Below are positions 15,535 to 26,682 of a stretch of DNA of 64,000 nt, piece by piece (the stretch's first letter is position 1; each line of letters begins with the position of its first letter). Under the pieces are notes generated by a model. The model was not told the DNA's origin. It ran no database searches and worked only from the letters and a program-made list of their open reading frames with translations. Origin of the DNA: Devosia geojensis (lineage in GTDB: Bacteria; Pseudomonadota; Alphaproteobacteria; Rhizobiales; Devosiaceae); NCBI RefSeq assembly GCF_000969415.1, contig NZ_JZEX01000192.1, positions 1 to 64,000 on the forward strand, read 5' to 3'. The position numbers were made by a program, and so were the translations under genes.

Positions 15535-17346
15535 ATGGCTAGCGCATACGAACTCATCGACCACGAATTCGACGTGGTGGTCGTCGGGGCTGGCGGGGCG
15601 GGCCTGCGCGCGACGCTCGGCATGGCCGAGCAGGGCTTCAACACCGCCTGCGTGACCAAGGTCTTCCCGACCCGCTCGCACACGGTCGCCGCCCAGGGCG
15701 GCATCGCCGGCTCGCTCGGCAACATGGGGCCGGACAGCTGGCAGTGGCACATGTACGACACCGTCAAAGGGTCGGACTGGCTCGGCGACAACGACGCCAT
15801 GGAATACCTCGCCCGCGAGGCGCCGGCCGCGATCTACGAGCTCGAGCACTATGGCGTGCCCTTCTCGCGCACCGAGGAGGGCAAGATCTACCAGCGCCCG
15901 TTCGGCGGCCACATGACCGAGTTCGGCGACGGCCCGCCGGTGCAGCGCACGTGCGCGGCGGCCGACCGCACGGGCCACGCCATCCTCCACACGCTCTACG
16001 GGCAGTCGGTCAAGAACAACGCCCAGTTCTTCATCGAATACTTCGCGCTCGATCTCATCATGGGCGAGGACGGCGCCTGCCAAGGCATCATCGCCTGGAA
16101 GCTCGACGACGGCACGCTCCACCGCTTCCGCGCCAAACTGGTGGTGCTGGCGACGGGCGGCTATGGCCGCTCCTATTTCTCGGCGACCTCCGCCCACACC
16201 TGCACCGGCGACGGCAACGGCATGGTGGCGCGCGCCGGGCTCCCCCTCCAGGACATGGAGTTTGTGCAGTTCCACCCGACCGGCATCTACGGCGCGGGCG
16301 TTCTCATCACCGAAGGGGCGCGCGGCGAGGGCGGGTACCTCACCAATTCGGAAGGCGAGCGCTTCATGGAGCGCTACGCGCCCAATGCCAAGGACCTCGC
16401 CAGCCGCGACGTCGTCTCGCGCTGCATGACGATGGAAATCCGCGAGGGGAGGGGCGTTGGCCCGAAGAAGGACCACATCTACCTCCACCTCGACCATCTC
16501 GACCCCAAGGTCCTGCACGAGCGCCTGCCGGGCATCACCGAATCGGCCAAGATCTTCGCCGGCGTCGACTTGACCCGCGAGCCGATCCCGGTGCTGCCGA
16601 CGGTGCACTACAACATGGGCGGCATCCCGGCGAACTATCACGGCGAGGTGCTGGACCCGACGCCCGAGAACCCCGATCGCGTCGTGCCCGGTCTCATGGC
16701 CGTGGGCGAAGCCGCCTGCGCCTCGGTGCACGGGGCCAACCGGCTCGGCTCCAATTCCCTGACCGACCTCGTCGTTTTCGGCCGCGCCGCGGCGCTGCGC
16801 GCCGGCAAGGTCCTCGACCGCAACGCGCCGGTGCCGGGGATCAATCAGGCAGAGGACGACAAGATTCTCGCCCGCTTCGACCGGCTGCGCAACGCCAATG
16901 GCGGCAAGCCGACGGCGAAGCTGCGCGATGCCATGCAGCGCACCATGCAGGAGGACGCCGCGGTCTTCCGCACCGGCAAGACGCTGCGCTCCGGGGTCGA
17001 GCGCATGAGCGCCATCTTTGCCGAGTTCGCCGACGTCAGGGTCACCGACCGCTCGATGATCTGGAACTCCGATCTCGTCGAGACGCTCGAGCTCGAGAAC
17101 CTGATGATCAACGCGCTGACCACCGTGGTTTCGGCCGAAGCCCGCCATGAGAGCCGCGGCGCCCACGCGCGTGAAGATTTCCCCAGCCGCGACGACGAGA
17201 CCTGGCGCAAGCATTCGCTCGCCTGGATTGGCGCGGACGGGCAGGTTTCGCTCGGCTACCGCCCGGTGCACGTCGATCCGCTGACCCCGGAAAGCGAAGG
17301 CGGCATCAGCCTGAAGAAGATCGCGCCCAAGGCGCGGGTGTATTGA
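15535..17346 (+). CDS. sdhA: Succinate dehydrogenase flavoprotein subunit
   Basis: Catalytic FAD subunit oxidising succinate to fumarate. The 603 residues start with the FAD motif [20 protein letters not shown], then [19 protein letters not shown], where His near residue 48 attaches FAD covalently. Substrate-site residues are visible in [24 protein letters not shown] and in [21 protein letters not shown], and the C-terminus shows RRARELSE-type helices plus HARDDF ([11 protein letters not shown]). Length is normal. Unusually, sdhB does not follow directly: three small genes intervene, the first overlapping the sdhA stop (ATGA). Confidence 0.97.
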   Translation: MASAYELIDHEFDVVVVGAGGAGLRATLGMAEQGFNTACVTKVFPTRSHTVAAQGGIAGSLGNMGPDSWQWHMYDTVKGSDWLGDNDAMEYLAREAPAAIYELEHYGVPFSRTEEGKIYQRPFGGHMTEFGDGPPVQRTCAAADRTGHAILHTLYGQSVKNNAQFFIEYFALDLIMGEDGACQGIIAWKLDDGTLHRFRAKLVVLATGGYGRSYFSATSAHTCTGDGNGMVARAGLPLQDMEFVQFHPTGIYGAGVLITEGARGEGGYLTNSEGERFMERYAPNAKDLASRDVVSRCMTMEIREGRGVGPKKDHIYLHLDHLDPKVLHERLPGITESAKIFAGVDLTREPIPVLPTVHYNMGGIPANYHGEVLDPTPENPDRVVPGLMAVGEAACASVHGANRLGSNSLTDLVVFGRAAALRAGKVLDRNAPVPGINQAEDDKILARFDRLRNANGGKPTAKLRDAMQRTMQEDAAVFRTGKTLRSGVERMSAIFAEFADVRVTDRSMIWNSDLVETLELENLMINALTTVVSAEARHESRGAHAREDFPSRDDETWRKHSLAWIGADGQVSLGYRPVHVDPLTPESEGGISLKKIAPKARVY

Positions 17347-17798
17347 TGCGGCGCCTGGCCGTCATCGCGGCTCTGCTGGCGCTGGCCCTGCCGGCCCACG
17401 CGCAGCCTGGGGCGACGAGCGATGCGGAGCTTGCCGAGGCGCTGCATGGCTGCTGGTTCCGCAAATCCTGGAGCGCCGAGATCGAGGCGCAGCGGGCCGA
17501 TCCCGATTTCCGCATCTCCAGCCAGATGTGCTTTGCCGGCGGGCTCGAGGGTGAGGTCGACGACTCCTTCTGTCAGGGCTACAGCTCGGATGACTGCGGC
17601 GTGCTCCTGGCGTCCTACGCGCTCAGGGATGGCAAGCTCTGGCGCGACTACGGCCCCGATGCAGCCGATGGGCGCCTCAGCGTTTGCGACGTGACCCTGG
17701 ACGGCAATCGTTGGCTCACGCTCTCCAACTGCCAATGGGTGGAAGGGGACGCCGGACCGATTGAGGATATCGCCTACGAAAGGATCGTGGACCTGTGA
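17346..17798 (+). CDS. Small exported cysteine-rich protein between sdhA and sdhB
   Basis: A 150-residue protein beginning [20 protein letters not shown], a signal peptide. I do not recognise the family. The mature part has six cysteines (in GCWFRK, QMCFAG, SFCQGY, DDCGVL, SVCDVT and NCQWV), consistent with three disulfides in the periplasm. It overlaps sdhA by ATGA and the following DUF3052 gene by GTGA, so it is translated as part of the sdh transcript. Role in respiration is only suggested by position. Confidence 0.72.
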   Translation: MRRLAVIAALLALALPAHAQPGATSDAELAEALHGCWFRKSWSAEIEAQRADPDFRISSQMCFAGGLEGEVDDSFCQGYSSDDCGVLLASYALRDGKLWRDYGPDAADGRLSVCDVTLDGNRWLTLSNCQWVEGDAGPIEDIAYERIVDL

Positions 17799-18226
17799 AC
17801 GGCCCGGCGGGATATTCCGGCACGCCGCTGGCGCAAAAGCTCGGCCTCAAGGACGGGCAGCGGGTGCTGTTCGTCGATCTGCCGGAGACGCTTGCCGGGC
17901 TCGCTTCCTCGCGTGCCTTCGCGGCTGCCGAGCGGGTGACGCTGTCGCAGGTCGGCGATGCCGGACGCGGCTACGATGTCGTCCACATCTTCACCGCTGC
18001 CCGCGCCGTGCTCGAGGACATGCTCGCCCGCTGCATGCAGCTGATCGCGCGCGATGGCATGATCTGGGTCTCGTGGCCCAAGAAAGCCGCCAGGATCGCC
18101 ACCGACGTCACCGAGGACGTCATCCGTGAAACCTGCCTGCCGCTCGGGCTCGTCGACGTCAAGGTCTGCGCCGTCGATGCCGTCTGGTCGGGCTTGAAAC
18201 TCGTCATCCGCAAGGAACTGAGATGA
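17795..18226 (+). CDS. DUF3052 family protein
   Basis: A 143-residue protein with GTG start overlapping the previous stop. The N-terminus AGYSGTPLAQKLGLKDGQRV and the later ILVSWPKK-like IWVSWPKKAARIATDVTED identify the DUF3052 family, which has a Rossmann-like alpha/beta pattern reminiscent of methyltransferases but lacks a known activity. No signal peptide: it should be cytoplasmic, unlike its two exported neighbours. It lies within the sdhA-sdhB interval and overlaps the next gene as ATGA. Confidence 0.83.
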   Translation: MNGPAGYSGTPLAQKLGLKDGQRVLFVDLPETLAGLASSRAFAAAERVTLSQVGDAGRGYDVVHIFTAARAVLEDMLARCMQLIARDGMIWVSWPKKAARIATDVTEDVIRETCLPLGLVDVKVCAVDAVWSGLKLVIRKELR

Positions 18227-18513
18227 TCCGAGGTCTTGCCGCTCTCGTGCTCGCGGCCGTCGCTCTGGCTCCGCCGGCACTCGCCGCGCCGACGGCGGCC
18301 CAGAAAGCCGAATTCCACGCGGTGTGTGTCGGCATCAGCGGCAACGATGCGCTCTGCACCTGCAAGGCGGATGCGGCGATGGACCTCATCGACGAACGGT
18401 TCATGGGTGTCGTGATAAGCTCGATGAAGGGCGGCGCGCCGGCCGCTTCCGACTACGAGGCCTACAACACCTACGTCGCCAGATCGAACCAGATCTGCAA
18501 ACCGGACTACTGA
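18223..18513 (+). CDS. Small exported protein upstream of sdhB
   Basis: A 96-residue protein starting [21 protein letters not shown], a signal peptide, with a mature domain of about 74 residues. Four cysteines are present: [13 protein letters not shown] near residues 45-57 and QICKPDY at the end. The pattern is reminiscent of small helical cysteine-pair proteins, but I cannot name a family. It overlaps DUF3052 (ATGA) and ends 100 bases before sdhB. Role unknown; co-transcription with sdh suggests a periplasmic function tied to the respiratory membrane. Confidence 0.7.
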   Translation: MIRGLAALVLAAVALAPPALAAPTAAQKAEFHAVCVGISGNDALCTCKADAAMDLIDERFMGVVISSMKGGAPAASDYEAYNTYVARSNQICKPDY

Positions 18514-18613
18514 GCGTTCCAGACCGCTTTCTGCGGCTCGTGAACGCCACTACATAGAGACTGGACTACCGCGCCGTCTGCGGACGGCGCGACCCCGAAA
18601 GGACACGCGAACC

Positions 18614-19396
18614 ATGGCCGAACTGGTGCTTCCCAAGAATTCCCGACCCGCCAGGGGCAAGACCTGGCCGCGGCCGGAAGGCGCCAAACGCGTGCGCGAG
18701 TTCCACATCTACCGCTACGATCCGGACAAGGCCGACAACCCGCGCATCGACACCTATTTCGTCGACCTCGACGATTGCGGCCCGATGATCCTCGACGCGC
18801 TCCTGTGGATCAAGAACGAGGTCGATCCGACGTTGACGCTGCGCCGTTCCTGCCGCGAGGGCATCTGCGGGTCGTGCTCGATGAACATCAACGGGCTCAA
18901 CACGCTCGCCTGCACCAAGGGCATGGACGAGAGCTCGGGGCCGATCAAGGTCTATCCGCTGCCGCACATGCCGGTGGTCAAGGACCTGGTGCCGGACCTT
19001 TCCAACTTCTACGCCCAGCACCGCGCCATCGAGCCGTGGCTGAAGACGGTCAGCGAAACCCCCAAGGACGAGTGGCGCCAGTCGATCGAGGACCGCGCCA
19101 AGCTCGACGGGCTCTACGAATGCATCCTTTGCGCCTGCTGCTCGACCTCGTGCCCGTCCTACTGGTGGAACGGGGAGAAATATCTCGGGCCCGCCGCGCT
19201 CCTCCAGGCCTATCGCTGGCTGATCGACAGCCGCGACGAGACGCAGGCCGAGCGCCTCGATGACCTCGAGGACCCGTTCAAGCTCTATCGCTGCCACACC
19301 ATCATGAACTGCGCCAAGGTCTGCCCCAAGGGGCTGAACCCGGCCAAGGCCATCGCCGCCATCAAGAAGATGATGGTCGAGCGCCAGGCGGCCTAG
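18614..19396 (+). CDS. sdhB: Succinate dehydrogenase iron-sulfur subunit
   Basis: Electron-transfer subunit of complex II, 260 residues. The [2Fe-2S] cysteines are in [21 protein letters not shown] starting at residue 80; the second and third clusters use [17 protein letters not shown] from residue 170 and [17 protein letters not shown] from residue 227. All cluster ligands appear intact. AAAGGACACG precedes the ATG. The gene is separated from sdhA by about 1.27 kb holding three small genes. Its TAG overlaps the GTG of the next methyltransferase by one base. Confidence 0.97.
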   Translation: MAELVLPKNSRPARGKTWPRPEGAKRVREFHIYRYDPDKADNPRIDTYFVDLDDCGPMILDALLWIKNEVDPTLTLRRSCREGICGSCSMNINGLNTLACTKGMDESSGPIKVYPLPHMPVVKDLVPDLSNFYAQHRAIEPWLKTVSETPKDEWRQSIEDRAKLDGLYECILCACCSTSCPSYWWNGEKYLGPAALLQAYRWLIDSRDETQAERLDDLEDPFKLYRCHTIMNCAKVCPKGLNPAKAIAAIKKMMVERQAA

Positions 19397-20112
19397 TGGC
19401 GGGAACCTACCCCGAAGGCTTTTACGATGATCGCCGCGCCCACACGGCGCATGCGGCACGCACCGTGCTCGGCCTCGTCTTCCCGTACCTCACGCCCAGG
19501 CGCGTCGTCGACATCGGCTGCGGCACCGGCACCTGGCTTGCCGCCGCGCTGGAGCTCGGCGCGACGGACGTCGAGGGCATCGAGGGCGAGTGGGTCGCGC
19601 AGGACATGCTCGACGACACGCGCATCGCCTTTGCCGCGCGCGACCTCGAGCAATCGTTCGCCTTCGAAACCCCCTTCGATCTTGCCATCTCGCTCGAGGT
19701 TGCCGAGCACCTGTCGCCCGCGCGTGCCGACGGGTTCGTCGCCGATCTCGTCGCGGCCTCGCCGGCGGTGCTGTTTTCGGCGGCCGTTCCGGGGCAGGGC
19801 GGGGTCAACCACGTCAACGAGCAGTGGCAGAGCTACTGGGCCCGGAAATTCGCCGGCCACGGCTACGCCGCCTACGACATCGTGCGTCCTGCCGTGTGGG
19901 CGGATGACGCGATTCCCGCCTGGTACCGGCAGAACGTCCTCCTTTATCTCGCCGCCGGTCACCGGAGCGCGCAAGGGTTGACACGGGCGTCGATCGAGAC
20001 CCTCGATATCGTCCATCCGCGCTTCTGGGAGCGGGCCAACCGCGAGCTCGCCTATGCCGGGGCTCTGCCGGAATCGGAAGTGCTGGCGCGCCGGGCGCGC
20101 GGTGAGGGCTGA
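19396..20112 (+). CDS. Class I SAM-dependent methyltransferase
   Basis: A 238-residue methyltransferase-fold protein. Motif I for S-adenosylmethionine is RVVDIGCGTGTWLAAALELG near residues 36-55; motif II/acidic loop is VEGIEGEWV, and post-I strands include FDLAISLEVAEHLSPARADGF. The Pro-rich SAAVPGQGGVNHVNEQW segment resembles methyltransferase domains acting on sugars or small molecules. It starts with GTG sharing a base with the sdhB stop, so it is probably the last member of the sdh transcript or coupled to it. Substrate unknown. Confidence 0.85.
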   Translation: MAGTYPEGFYDDRRAHTAHAARTVLGLVFPYLTPRRVVDIGCGTGTWLAAALELGATDVEGIEGEWVAQDMLDDTRIAFAARDLEQSFAFETPFDLAISLEVAEHLSPARADGFVADLVAASPAVLFSAAVPGQGGVNHVNEQWQSYWARKFAGHGYAAYDIVRPAVWADDAIPAWYRQNVLLYLAAGHRSAQGLTRASIETLDIVHPRFWERANRELAYAGALPESEVLARRARGEG

Positions 20113-20128
20113 GAGAAGGGGCAAGCCA

Positions 20129-20344
20129 ATGGCGTTCCAAACCATCATTCACGTGCGCGACGTCTCGACGGCCAGGGTGCTGGTCGCCGCGCTCAAGGCC
20201 CACGGCTTCCATCCGCTCGAGGGCGGCGATGGAGGCCTGCCCGGCGTCACCGGCCTCAAGGGCACCGCCATCTCGGTGCCGGAGGAGGAAGCGCAGGACG
20301 CCGCGATCCTTGCCGGCGATCTGTTGCGCGAGATGGAACAATAG
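20129..20344 (+). CDS. DUF2007-like small protein
   Basis: A 71-residue protein resembling the DUF2007 (putative signal-transducing) family: HVRDVSTARVLVAALKAHGF then a glycine-rich loop and ISVPEEEAQDAAILAGDLLR, a small alpha/beta fold. An in-frame ATG 75 bases upstream is rejected because the domain starts at MAFQTIIHV, preceded by GAGAAGGGG. It follows the methyltransferase by 16 bases. Function is not established for the family. Confidence 0.65.
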   Translation: MAFQTIIHVRDVSTARVLVAALKAHGFHPLEGGDGGLPGVTGLKGTAISVPEEEAQDAAILAGDLLREMEQ

Positions 20345-20531
20345 ACCGGTCAATATACGTTGAACCGGTGGTTGCAGGGCCGGGCATTTGCCAAGCGCCT
20401 CAAAAAACCGCCACAATACTGCGCGCCAACTGCCCGATGCGGGCAGGGCGATTGAACAGGGATCGGTCATTGGCTATAAGCGCGGCCAATCCCTTAACCT
20501 TGGTTTAGCCCCGCGGGGCAGGAGCAAATCC

Positions 20532-21212
20532 ATGACGGTTCGGATGCGCGGCTCGGCGTCCTTCTTCGGTCTTGCGGCAACAACGGCCATCGTGCTGGCC
20601 GGCTGTTCCTCAACGGCCGATACCCGCAATCTCAACGTGGTGGGCCAGGCCCAGCCGCAAACCCTCGCCCCGGTGCAGGGCTCGACGGTGGCGCAGAACA
20701 CGCTGCCCCCGCTCGGCGGCGTGCAGGGGCAGGCAGCCCCCGGCCTTTCCGGCCAGCCGACGCTCGGCGGGGTGCAGGCCCAGCAGCAGGCGGCCCTTGG
20801 CGGCCAGACGGCCGCGCCGGGCCTTTCCGGCCAGCCGGTCCTCGGCGGCGCCCCCGCGGCGACGACGCCCGCCGCTCCGGGAGCCACTGCGCCCGGCGGC
20901 TCTTTCGTCAGCCTCGATCCGCTGGCGGCCAATATCGGCACGGGGCCGGAGGGCACGTGGACGGTGGTTTCCGGCCAGTCGCAGTGCCGGCTGAACCTGC
21001 CGCTGACCGCCGGCAGTGCTCCCGGCTACAACCGCGCCTCGGCTCCGGGCTGCACGCTGCCGGGCCTGTCGACCGTCGCCGGCTGGCGCCAGGTCGGCAG
21101 CCAGATCCAGCTCGTCGACGGGGCCAACTCCATCGTGGCGTTCCTTGCGCCGAGCGGGGGCAACTACATCGGCACGCTCGCCGGGGGCCAGCCGATCACC
21201 ATGCAGCGCTAG
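20532..21212 (+). CDS. Omp19/Inh-like lipoprotein (protease inhibitor family)
   Basis: A 226-residue lipoprotein: the signal peptide ends in VLAGC with the lipidated cysteine at position 25. A Gly/Gln/Pro-rich linker (about residues 40-130) contains repeats of GLSGQPTLGG type. The C-terminal domain, GTWTVVSGQSQCRLNLPLT onward with a paired cysteine in APGCTLPG, matches the AprI/Inh metalloprotease inhibitor fold of Brucella Omp19. Such lipoproteins sit in the outer membrane and inhibit proteases. AGGAGCAAATCC places a Shine-Dalgarno just before this ATG; upstream in-frame sequence lacks features. Confidence 0.82.
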   Translation: MTVRMRGSASFFGLAATTAIVLAGCSSTADTRNLNVVGQAQPQTLAPVQGSTVAQNTLPPLGGVQGQAAPGLSGQPTLGGVQAQQQAALGGQTAAPGLSGQPVLGGAPAATTPAAPGATAPGGSFVSLDPLAANIGTGPEGTWTVVSGQSQCRLNLPLTAGSAPGYNRASAPGCTLPGLSTVAGWRQVGSQIQLVDGANSIVAFLAPSGGNYIGTLAGGQPITMQR

Positions 21213-21227
21213 CCGCGGCCGCACGCC

Positions 21228-22370
21228 GTGCAGGCCAGAGCCAGGGCGCGGGCGCCGGGCCCCGTCAGCCACGCCTACAAGGCGCTCGCCGACCGGGGCG
21301 CCATCTCGCCCGATCCGGCGCAGATGGAGGCCGCGCATCTTCTCGATGGCATCGCAGAAGCCCTCGGCGAGAGCCGCCCGGCCAGCTTTCTCGCGCGCTT
21401 CAAGGAGCGCGAGCCCGTCAGGGGCGCCTACATCTGGGGCGAGGTCGGGCGCGGCAAGACCATGCTGATGGACCTCTTCTTCTCGGTCGCGCCGATCAAG
21501 GCGAAGCGCCGCGTCCACTTCCACGAGTTCATGGACGAGGTCCATGCCGGCATCGCCGCCTTCCGCAAGACGGCCAAGGCGAAGGGCGACGAAACGGACC
21601 CGATCGAGGCGGTGATCAAGCCCATCGCCAGGTCGACGCGGCTCCTCTGCCTCGACGAGTTCCACGTCCACGACATCACCAATGCGATGCTGCTCTATCG
21701 CCTGTTCGACAAGCTCTTTTCGCGCGGCGTCGTGCTGGTCGCGACCTCCAATGTCGTGCCGGACCGGCTCTACGAGAACGGGCTCAACCGCGACCTTTTC
21801 CTGCCCTTCATCAAGCTTTTGAAGGAGCACGCGACCATCGCGTCGCTGCCGGCTCGGAAGGACTACCGGCGCGAGAAATTCTCGGGCCGCGAGGTCTATG
21901 CCTTCGGCACGGGGCCTGATGCGCGCGAAAGGATGGACGCGCTCTGGCTCGCCATCACCGGCGGCGAGCCAGGCGAGCCGACGAGCATCGAGAGCATCGG
22001 CCGGCAGATCCCGGTGCCGCTGGCCGCCATGGGCGCGGCCCGCTTCGGTTTTTCAGATCTTTGCGAGAAGCCGCTGGGCGCGCGCGATTTCGTGCGCCTC
22101 TCCCATGCCTTCGACAGTTTCGTCATCGACGGCGTGCCGCAGTTCGATCGGCTGAAGTCGGACGCGGCCAAGCGCTTCATCCTTCTCGTCGACACGCTCT
22201 ACGACCGCGGCGTCAAGCTCGCGGCGAGCTTCGCTGTGCCGCTGGAAGAGTTGGGAAAGGACGACAAGACGGCCTTCGAATTCGAGCGCACGGTGTCGCG
22301 GCTGATCGAGATGGCCTCGAACGATTATCTTAGCGCGCCGCTGCGCGAGCCGGAAGCAGAATCTCGCTAA
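21228..22370 (+). CDS. zapE: Cell division protein ZapE (AFG1-like ATPase)
   Basis: A P-loop ATPase of the AFG1/ZapE family, which binds FtsZ at the division site in E. coli. Walker A is GEVGRGKTMLMDLFF near residue 70, Walker B is LLCLDEFHVHDITNAML, and the sensor segment VLVATSNVVPDRLYENGLNR follows. Length of 380 is normal. The assigned GTG at 21228 is the first in-frame start after the Omp19-like stop, but the first 12 residues are Arg/Ala-rich and the true start may lie a few codons downstream. It lies on the same strand as the mdh-suc genes. Confidence 0.92.
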   Translation: MQARARARAPGPVSHAYKALADRGAISPDPAQMEAAHLLDGIAEALGESRPASFLARFKEREPVRGAYIWGEVGRGKTMLMDLFFSVAPIKAKRRVHFHEFMDEVHAGIAAFRKTAKAKGDETDPIEAVIKPIARSTRLLCLDEFHVHDITNAMLLYRLFDKLFSRGVVLVATSNVVPDRLYENGLNRDLFLPFIKLLKEHATIASLPARKDYRREKFSGREVYAFGTGPDARERMDALWLAITGGEPGEPTSIESIGRQIPVPLAAMGAARFGFSDLCEKPLGARDFVRLSHAFDSFVIDGVPQFDRLKSDAAKRFILLVDTLYDRGVKLAASFAVPLEELGKDDKTAFEFERTVSRLIEMASNDYLSAPLREPEAESR

Positions 22371-22414
22371 GAGGCACGTGCGAGACGAGACCGGTTTAGA
22401 CGAAGGGTTCACTT

Positions 22415-23440
<1,026 letters not shown>

Positions 23441-23484
23441 GCCGACCCGCGCCAAGAGACCTCTCCCCAACACGGGACTGACAG

Positions 23485-24678
23485 ATGAATATCCACGAAC
23501 ACCAGGCCAAGGCGCTCTTGAAGGACTATGGGGCGCCGGTCGCCGCAGGCGTCGCCATCTTCTCGGCTGACGAGGCGGAAGCGGCGGCCAGGTCCTTGCC
23601 GGGACCCCTCTATGTGGTCAAGAGCCAGATCCACGCCGGCGGGCGCGGCAAGGGCAAATTCAAGGAGCTTTCTCCCGACGCCAAGGGCGGGGTCAGGCTG
23701 GCCAAGTCCGTCGAGGACGTCGTCGCCAACGCCCGCGAGATGCTGGGCAACACGCTCGTGACCAAGCAGACCGGCCCCGCCGGCAAGCAGGTCAACCGCC
23801 TCTACATCGAGGACGGCGCCGATATCGCGCGCGAGCTCTACTGCTCGCTGCTCGTCGACCGTGGAACGGGCCGCGTCTCCTTTGTCGTCTCGACCGAGGG
23901 CGGCATGGACATCGAGGCGGTCGCCGCCGAGACGCCGGACAAGATCGTCACCGTCGACATCGACCCGGACAAGGGTGTGACCGACGCCGACGTCGCCGAG
24001 ATCTCGTCGGCCCTGAAGCTCGAGGGCGACGCCGCCAATGACGCCAAGAGCCTCTTTCCGATCCTCTACAAGGCCTTCACCGAGAAGGACATGAGCCTTC
24101 TCGAGGTCAACCCACTGATCGTCATGGACGACGGGCACCTGCGCGTCCTCGACGCCAAGGTCTCGTTCGACAACAACGCCGCCTTCCGCCACGAGGACAT
24201 CGCGCAGCTGCGTGATCTCACCGAAGAGGACGCCAAGGAGATCGAGGCTTCCAAGCACGATCTCTCCTACGTCGCCCTCGACGGCAATATCGGCTGCATG
24301 GTCAACGGCGCGGGCCTTGCCATGGCCACCATGGACATCATCAAGCTCTATGGGGCCGAGCCCGCCAACTTCCTCGATGTGGGCGGCGGCGCCAGCAAGG
24401 AAAAGGTCACGGCCGCCTTCAAGATCATCACCGCCGACCCCAATGTCGAAGGCATCCTCGTCAATATCTTCGGCGGCATCATGCGCTGCGACGTCATCGC
24501 CGAGGGCGTGATCGCCGCGGTCAAGGAGGTCGGGCTTAAGGTGCCGCTGGTCGTCCGCCTCGAAGGTACGCGCGTCAAGGAAGGCAAGGCCATCCTCGAC
24601 CAGTCCGGGCTCAACGTCATCTCGGCCGACGATCTCGACGACGCGGCCCAGAAGATCGTCGCGGCGGTGAAGGGATAA
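23485..24678 (+). CDS. sucC: Succinyl-CoA synthetase, beta subunit
   Basis: Beta subunit of the ADP/GDP-forming succinyl-CoA ligase, 397 residues. The ATP-grasp start [19 protein letters not shown] is invariant in the family, followed by [18 protein letters not shown] near residues 43-60. The C-terminal part includes [16 protein letters not shown] and [15 protein letters not shown], contacts to the alpha subunit and phosphohistidine. Notably its partner sucD is 928 bases away, behind two unrelated small genes. Confidence 0.97.
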   Translation: MNIHEHQAKALLKDYGAPVAAGVAIFSADEAEAAARSLPGPLYVVKSQIHAGGRGKGKFKELSPDAKGGVRLAKSVEDVVANAREMLGNTLVTKQTGPAGKQVNRLYIEDGADIARELYCSLLVDRGTGRVSFVVSTEGGMDIEAVAAETPDKIVTVDIDPDKGVTDADVAEISSALKLEGDAANDAKSLFPILYKAFTEKDMSLLEVNPLIVMDDGHLRVLDAKVSFDNNAAFRHEDIAQLRDLTEEDAKEIEASKHDLSYVALDGNIGCMVNGAGLAMATMDIIKLYGAEPANFLDVGGGASKEKVTAAFKIITADPNVEGILVNIFGGIMRCDVIAEGVIAAVKEVGLKVPLVVRLEGTRVKEGKAILDQSGLNVISADDLDDAAQKIVAAVKG

Positions 24679-24683
24679 ACGCC

Positions 24684-25220
24684 ATGCACGCCTCGCGCCC
24701 CGCCGTCTCCGTCCTGCTCGCAGCTCTTCTCGTCGCGGCGCCCGCCGCCGCTCAGGAGAAGACCAAGAGCAAGGCGCCGGCCCGGCCGATCACGGTCGAG
24801 CTTCTCGAGACCTGCGAGCTCTTCGCGCGCGGCGACGTGCTGGCGAGCTCGAGCGCGACCGAGAAGGGCTGGAGCGTCACCGAAGCCGTGACCGACAGCG
24901 TCTTCGTTTCCTCCTTCGAGGCCTCGCGTTCATTCGAAGGGATCGGCGATGCCGACCTCTTCGTGCTCGTCGAGGATTACCCGCAGCTGACGCTCGGCTA
25001 TTGCCGCATCGACATCAGCGAGCCGCAGGGCGAGGCGGGTGTTGCCGAGCTCGACGGCCTCGATCGCCTTGCCGGCGACCTCGAGGAGAACGCCGACGGC
25101 ACCTATGGCGCCTGGAACGGCACGGGCGAGGACGCCAGCTACATGCTCCTCTCCAACCAGGACGAATACAGCTTCGGCCTGCAGCTGACGATCATCGAAC
25201 CGGTCGAAGGCGGTCAGTAG
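24684..25220 (+). CDS. Exported protein of unknown function between sucC and sucD
   Basis: A 178-residue protein with signal peptide [20 protein letters not shown] ending near PAAAQ, then a Lys-rich stretch [10 protein letters not shown] do not recognise the family. Two cysteines ([17 protein letters not shown]) might pair. The mature part is acidic, with alternating polar and hydrophobic strands suggestive of a beta-rich periplasmic domain. It starts 5 bases after sucC and ends 3 bases before the cupin gene, so it must be co-transcribed with them. Confidence 0.72.
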   Translation: MHASRPAVSVLLAALLVAAPAAAQEKTKSKAPARPITVELLETCELFARGDVLASSSATEKGWSVTEAVTDSVFVSSFEASRSFEGIGDADLFVLVEDYPQLTLGYCRIDISEPQGEAGVAELDGLDRLAGDLEENADGTYGAWNGTGEDASYMLLSNQDEYSFGLQLTIIEPVEGGQ

Positions 25221-25223
25221 GCG

Positions 25224-25598
25224 ATGCCCGTCCCCCGAAAGATCCACCTGCTCGAAGCGGCCGACGCGCGCATCGGCAAGGTCTTCGATCCCCATATCGC
25301 CGGCGACGTCAACGACGCGCAGGTCAAGATCGCCAAGTTCGGCGAGGTGTTCGACTGGCATGCCCATGAAAACGAGGACGAGGCGTTCCTCGTGCTGCGC
25401 GGCCGCATCGCCGTCGATTTCCGCGACGGCGCCGTCGAGATGGGCGAGGGCGAGTTCCTCGTCGTTCCCAAGGGCGTCGAGCACCGGCCGCGCTCATTGA
25501 CCCACGAGCCGGTCGTGCTGATGTTCGAGCCGGCGACCACCCTCAACACCGGTAACGCCGACAGTGCGCTGACCGTCACCGAACTCAACCGACTCTAG
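25224..25598 (+). CDS. Cupin domain protein
   Basis: A 124-residue single-domain cupin. Motif 1 reads [20 protein letters not shown] (about residues 45-64) and supplies His-His-Glu metal ligands; motif 2, [20 protein letters not shown] (about 75-94), supplies the last His. The fold suggests a metal-dependent enzyme or small-molecule binding protein; there is no DNA-binding domain. It is embedded between sucC and sucD, 3 bases from the exported-protein gene and 8 bases from sucD. Role unknown. Confidence 0.88.
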   Translation: MPVPRKIHLLEAADARIGKVFDPHIAGDVNDAQVKIAKFGEVFDWHAHENEDEAFLVLRGRIAVDFRDGAVEMGEGEFLVVPKGVEHRPRSLTHEPVVLMFEPATTLNTGNADSALTVTELNRL

Positions 25599-25606
25599 GA
25601 AGCTCA

Positions 25607-26515
25607 ATGTCGATTCTCGTCAACAAGGATACCAAGGTTCTGGTGCAGGGGCTGACCGGCAAGACCGGCACGTTCCATACCGAGCAGGCGCTGGCCTACT
25701 ACGGCACCAAGATGGTCGGCGGCGTGAACCCCAAGAAGGGCGGCGAGACCTGGACCTCGGGGCTCGACGCATCGGCGAGCCTGCCGATCTTTGCAACGGT
25801 TGCCGAAGGCAAGGACGCAACGGGCGCCAACGCCTCGGTCATCTACGTGCCGCCGGCGGGCGCCGCCGCCGCCATCCTCGAGGCGATCGAGGCCGAGATC
25901 GAACTCATCGTCTGCATCACCGAGGGCGTGCCGGTCCTCGACATGGTCAAGGTGAAGGCCGCGCTCGAAAAATCGAAGTCGCGCCTCATCGGCCCGAACT
26001 GCCCGGGCGCGCTGACACCCGAAGAATGCAAGATCGGCATCATGCCGGGGTCCATCTTCTCCAAGGGCTCGGTGGGCATTGTTTCCCGCTCGGGCACGCT
26101 TACCTATGAAGCGGTGTTCCAGACGACCAACGAGGGTCTCGGACAGACGACCGCGGTCGGCATCGGCGGCGACCCGGTCAAGGGCACCGAGTTCATCGAT
26201 GTCCTCGAGATGTTCCTGGCCGACGAGGCTACAAGATCGATCATCATGATCGGCGAGATCGGCGGCTCGGCCGAGGAAGACGCCGCGCAGTTCCTCATCG
26301 ACGAGGCCAAGCGCGGCCGCAAGAAGCCCATGGCCGGGTTCATTGCGGGCCTCACCGCGCCCGCAGGCCGCACCATGGGTCATGCTGGCGCCGTAATTTC
26401 GGGCGGTAAGGGTGGCGCCGAAGACAAGATCGCGGCCATGCAAGCGGCCGGGATCAAGGTGTCCAAGTCCCCGGCACGCATCGGGGCGACGCTGGCCGAG
26501 GTCCTCAAGGGCTGA
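25607..26515 (+). CDS. sucD: Succinyl-CoA synthetase, alpha subunit
   Basis: Alpha subunit binding CoA and carrying the phosphohistidine, 302 residues. The start [20 protein letters not shown] is the CoA-binding fold; [20 protein letters not shown] follows near residues 123-142, and the phosphorylated His lies in [20 protein letters not shown] near residue 258. With SucC it converts succinyl-CoA to succinate while forming ATP or GTP. A 167-base gap to sucA probably contains a separate leader or promoter, though no clear promoter is visible. Confidence 0.97.
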   Translation: MSILVNKDTKVLVQGLTGKTGTFHTEQALAYYGTKMVGGVNPKKGGETWTSGLDASASLPIFATVAEGKDATGANASVIYVPPAGAAAAILEAIEAEIELIVCITEGVPVLDMVKVKAALEKSKSRLIGPNCPGALTPEECKIGIMPGSIFSKGSVGIVSRSGTLTYEAVFQTTNEGLGQTTAVGIGGDPVKGTEFIDVLEMFLADEATRSIIMIGEIGGSAEEDAAQFLIDEAKRGRKKPMAGFIAGLTAPAGRTMGHAGAVISGGKGGAEDKIAAMQAAGIKVSKSPARIGATLAEVLKG

Positions 26516-26682
26516 CGGTCACGAATTGATGAGCCGTAGCGCGGGCGGGGCGCGCTGCACGTTTTAACGCGATACAAAGGACAAAGCGGTCAGTATCGGG
26601 TGGAAAACTGAACCGCATTTGGGGTCGGCACCTGCCGGCTCGTTGAGAAGGATGGCGGGGCGAGAGGCCTCGCGACAGAGCA

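Noticed and set aside
15526-17271. 581-codon open frame opposite sdhA
   Set aside because: It is the shadow of sdhA caused by GC-rich codon bias; no family motif.
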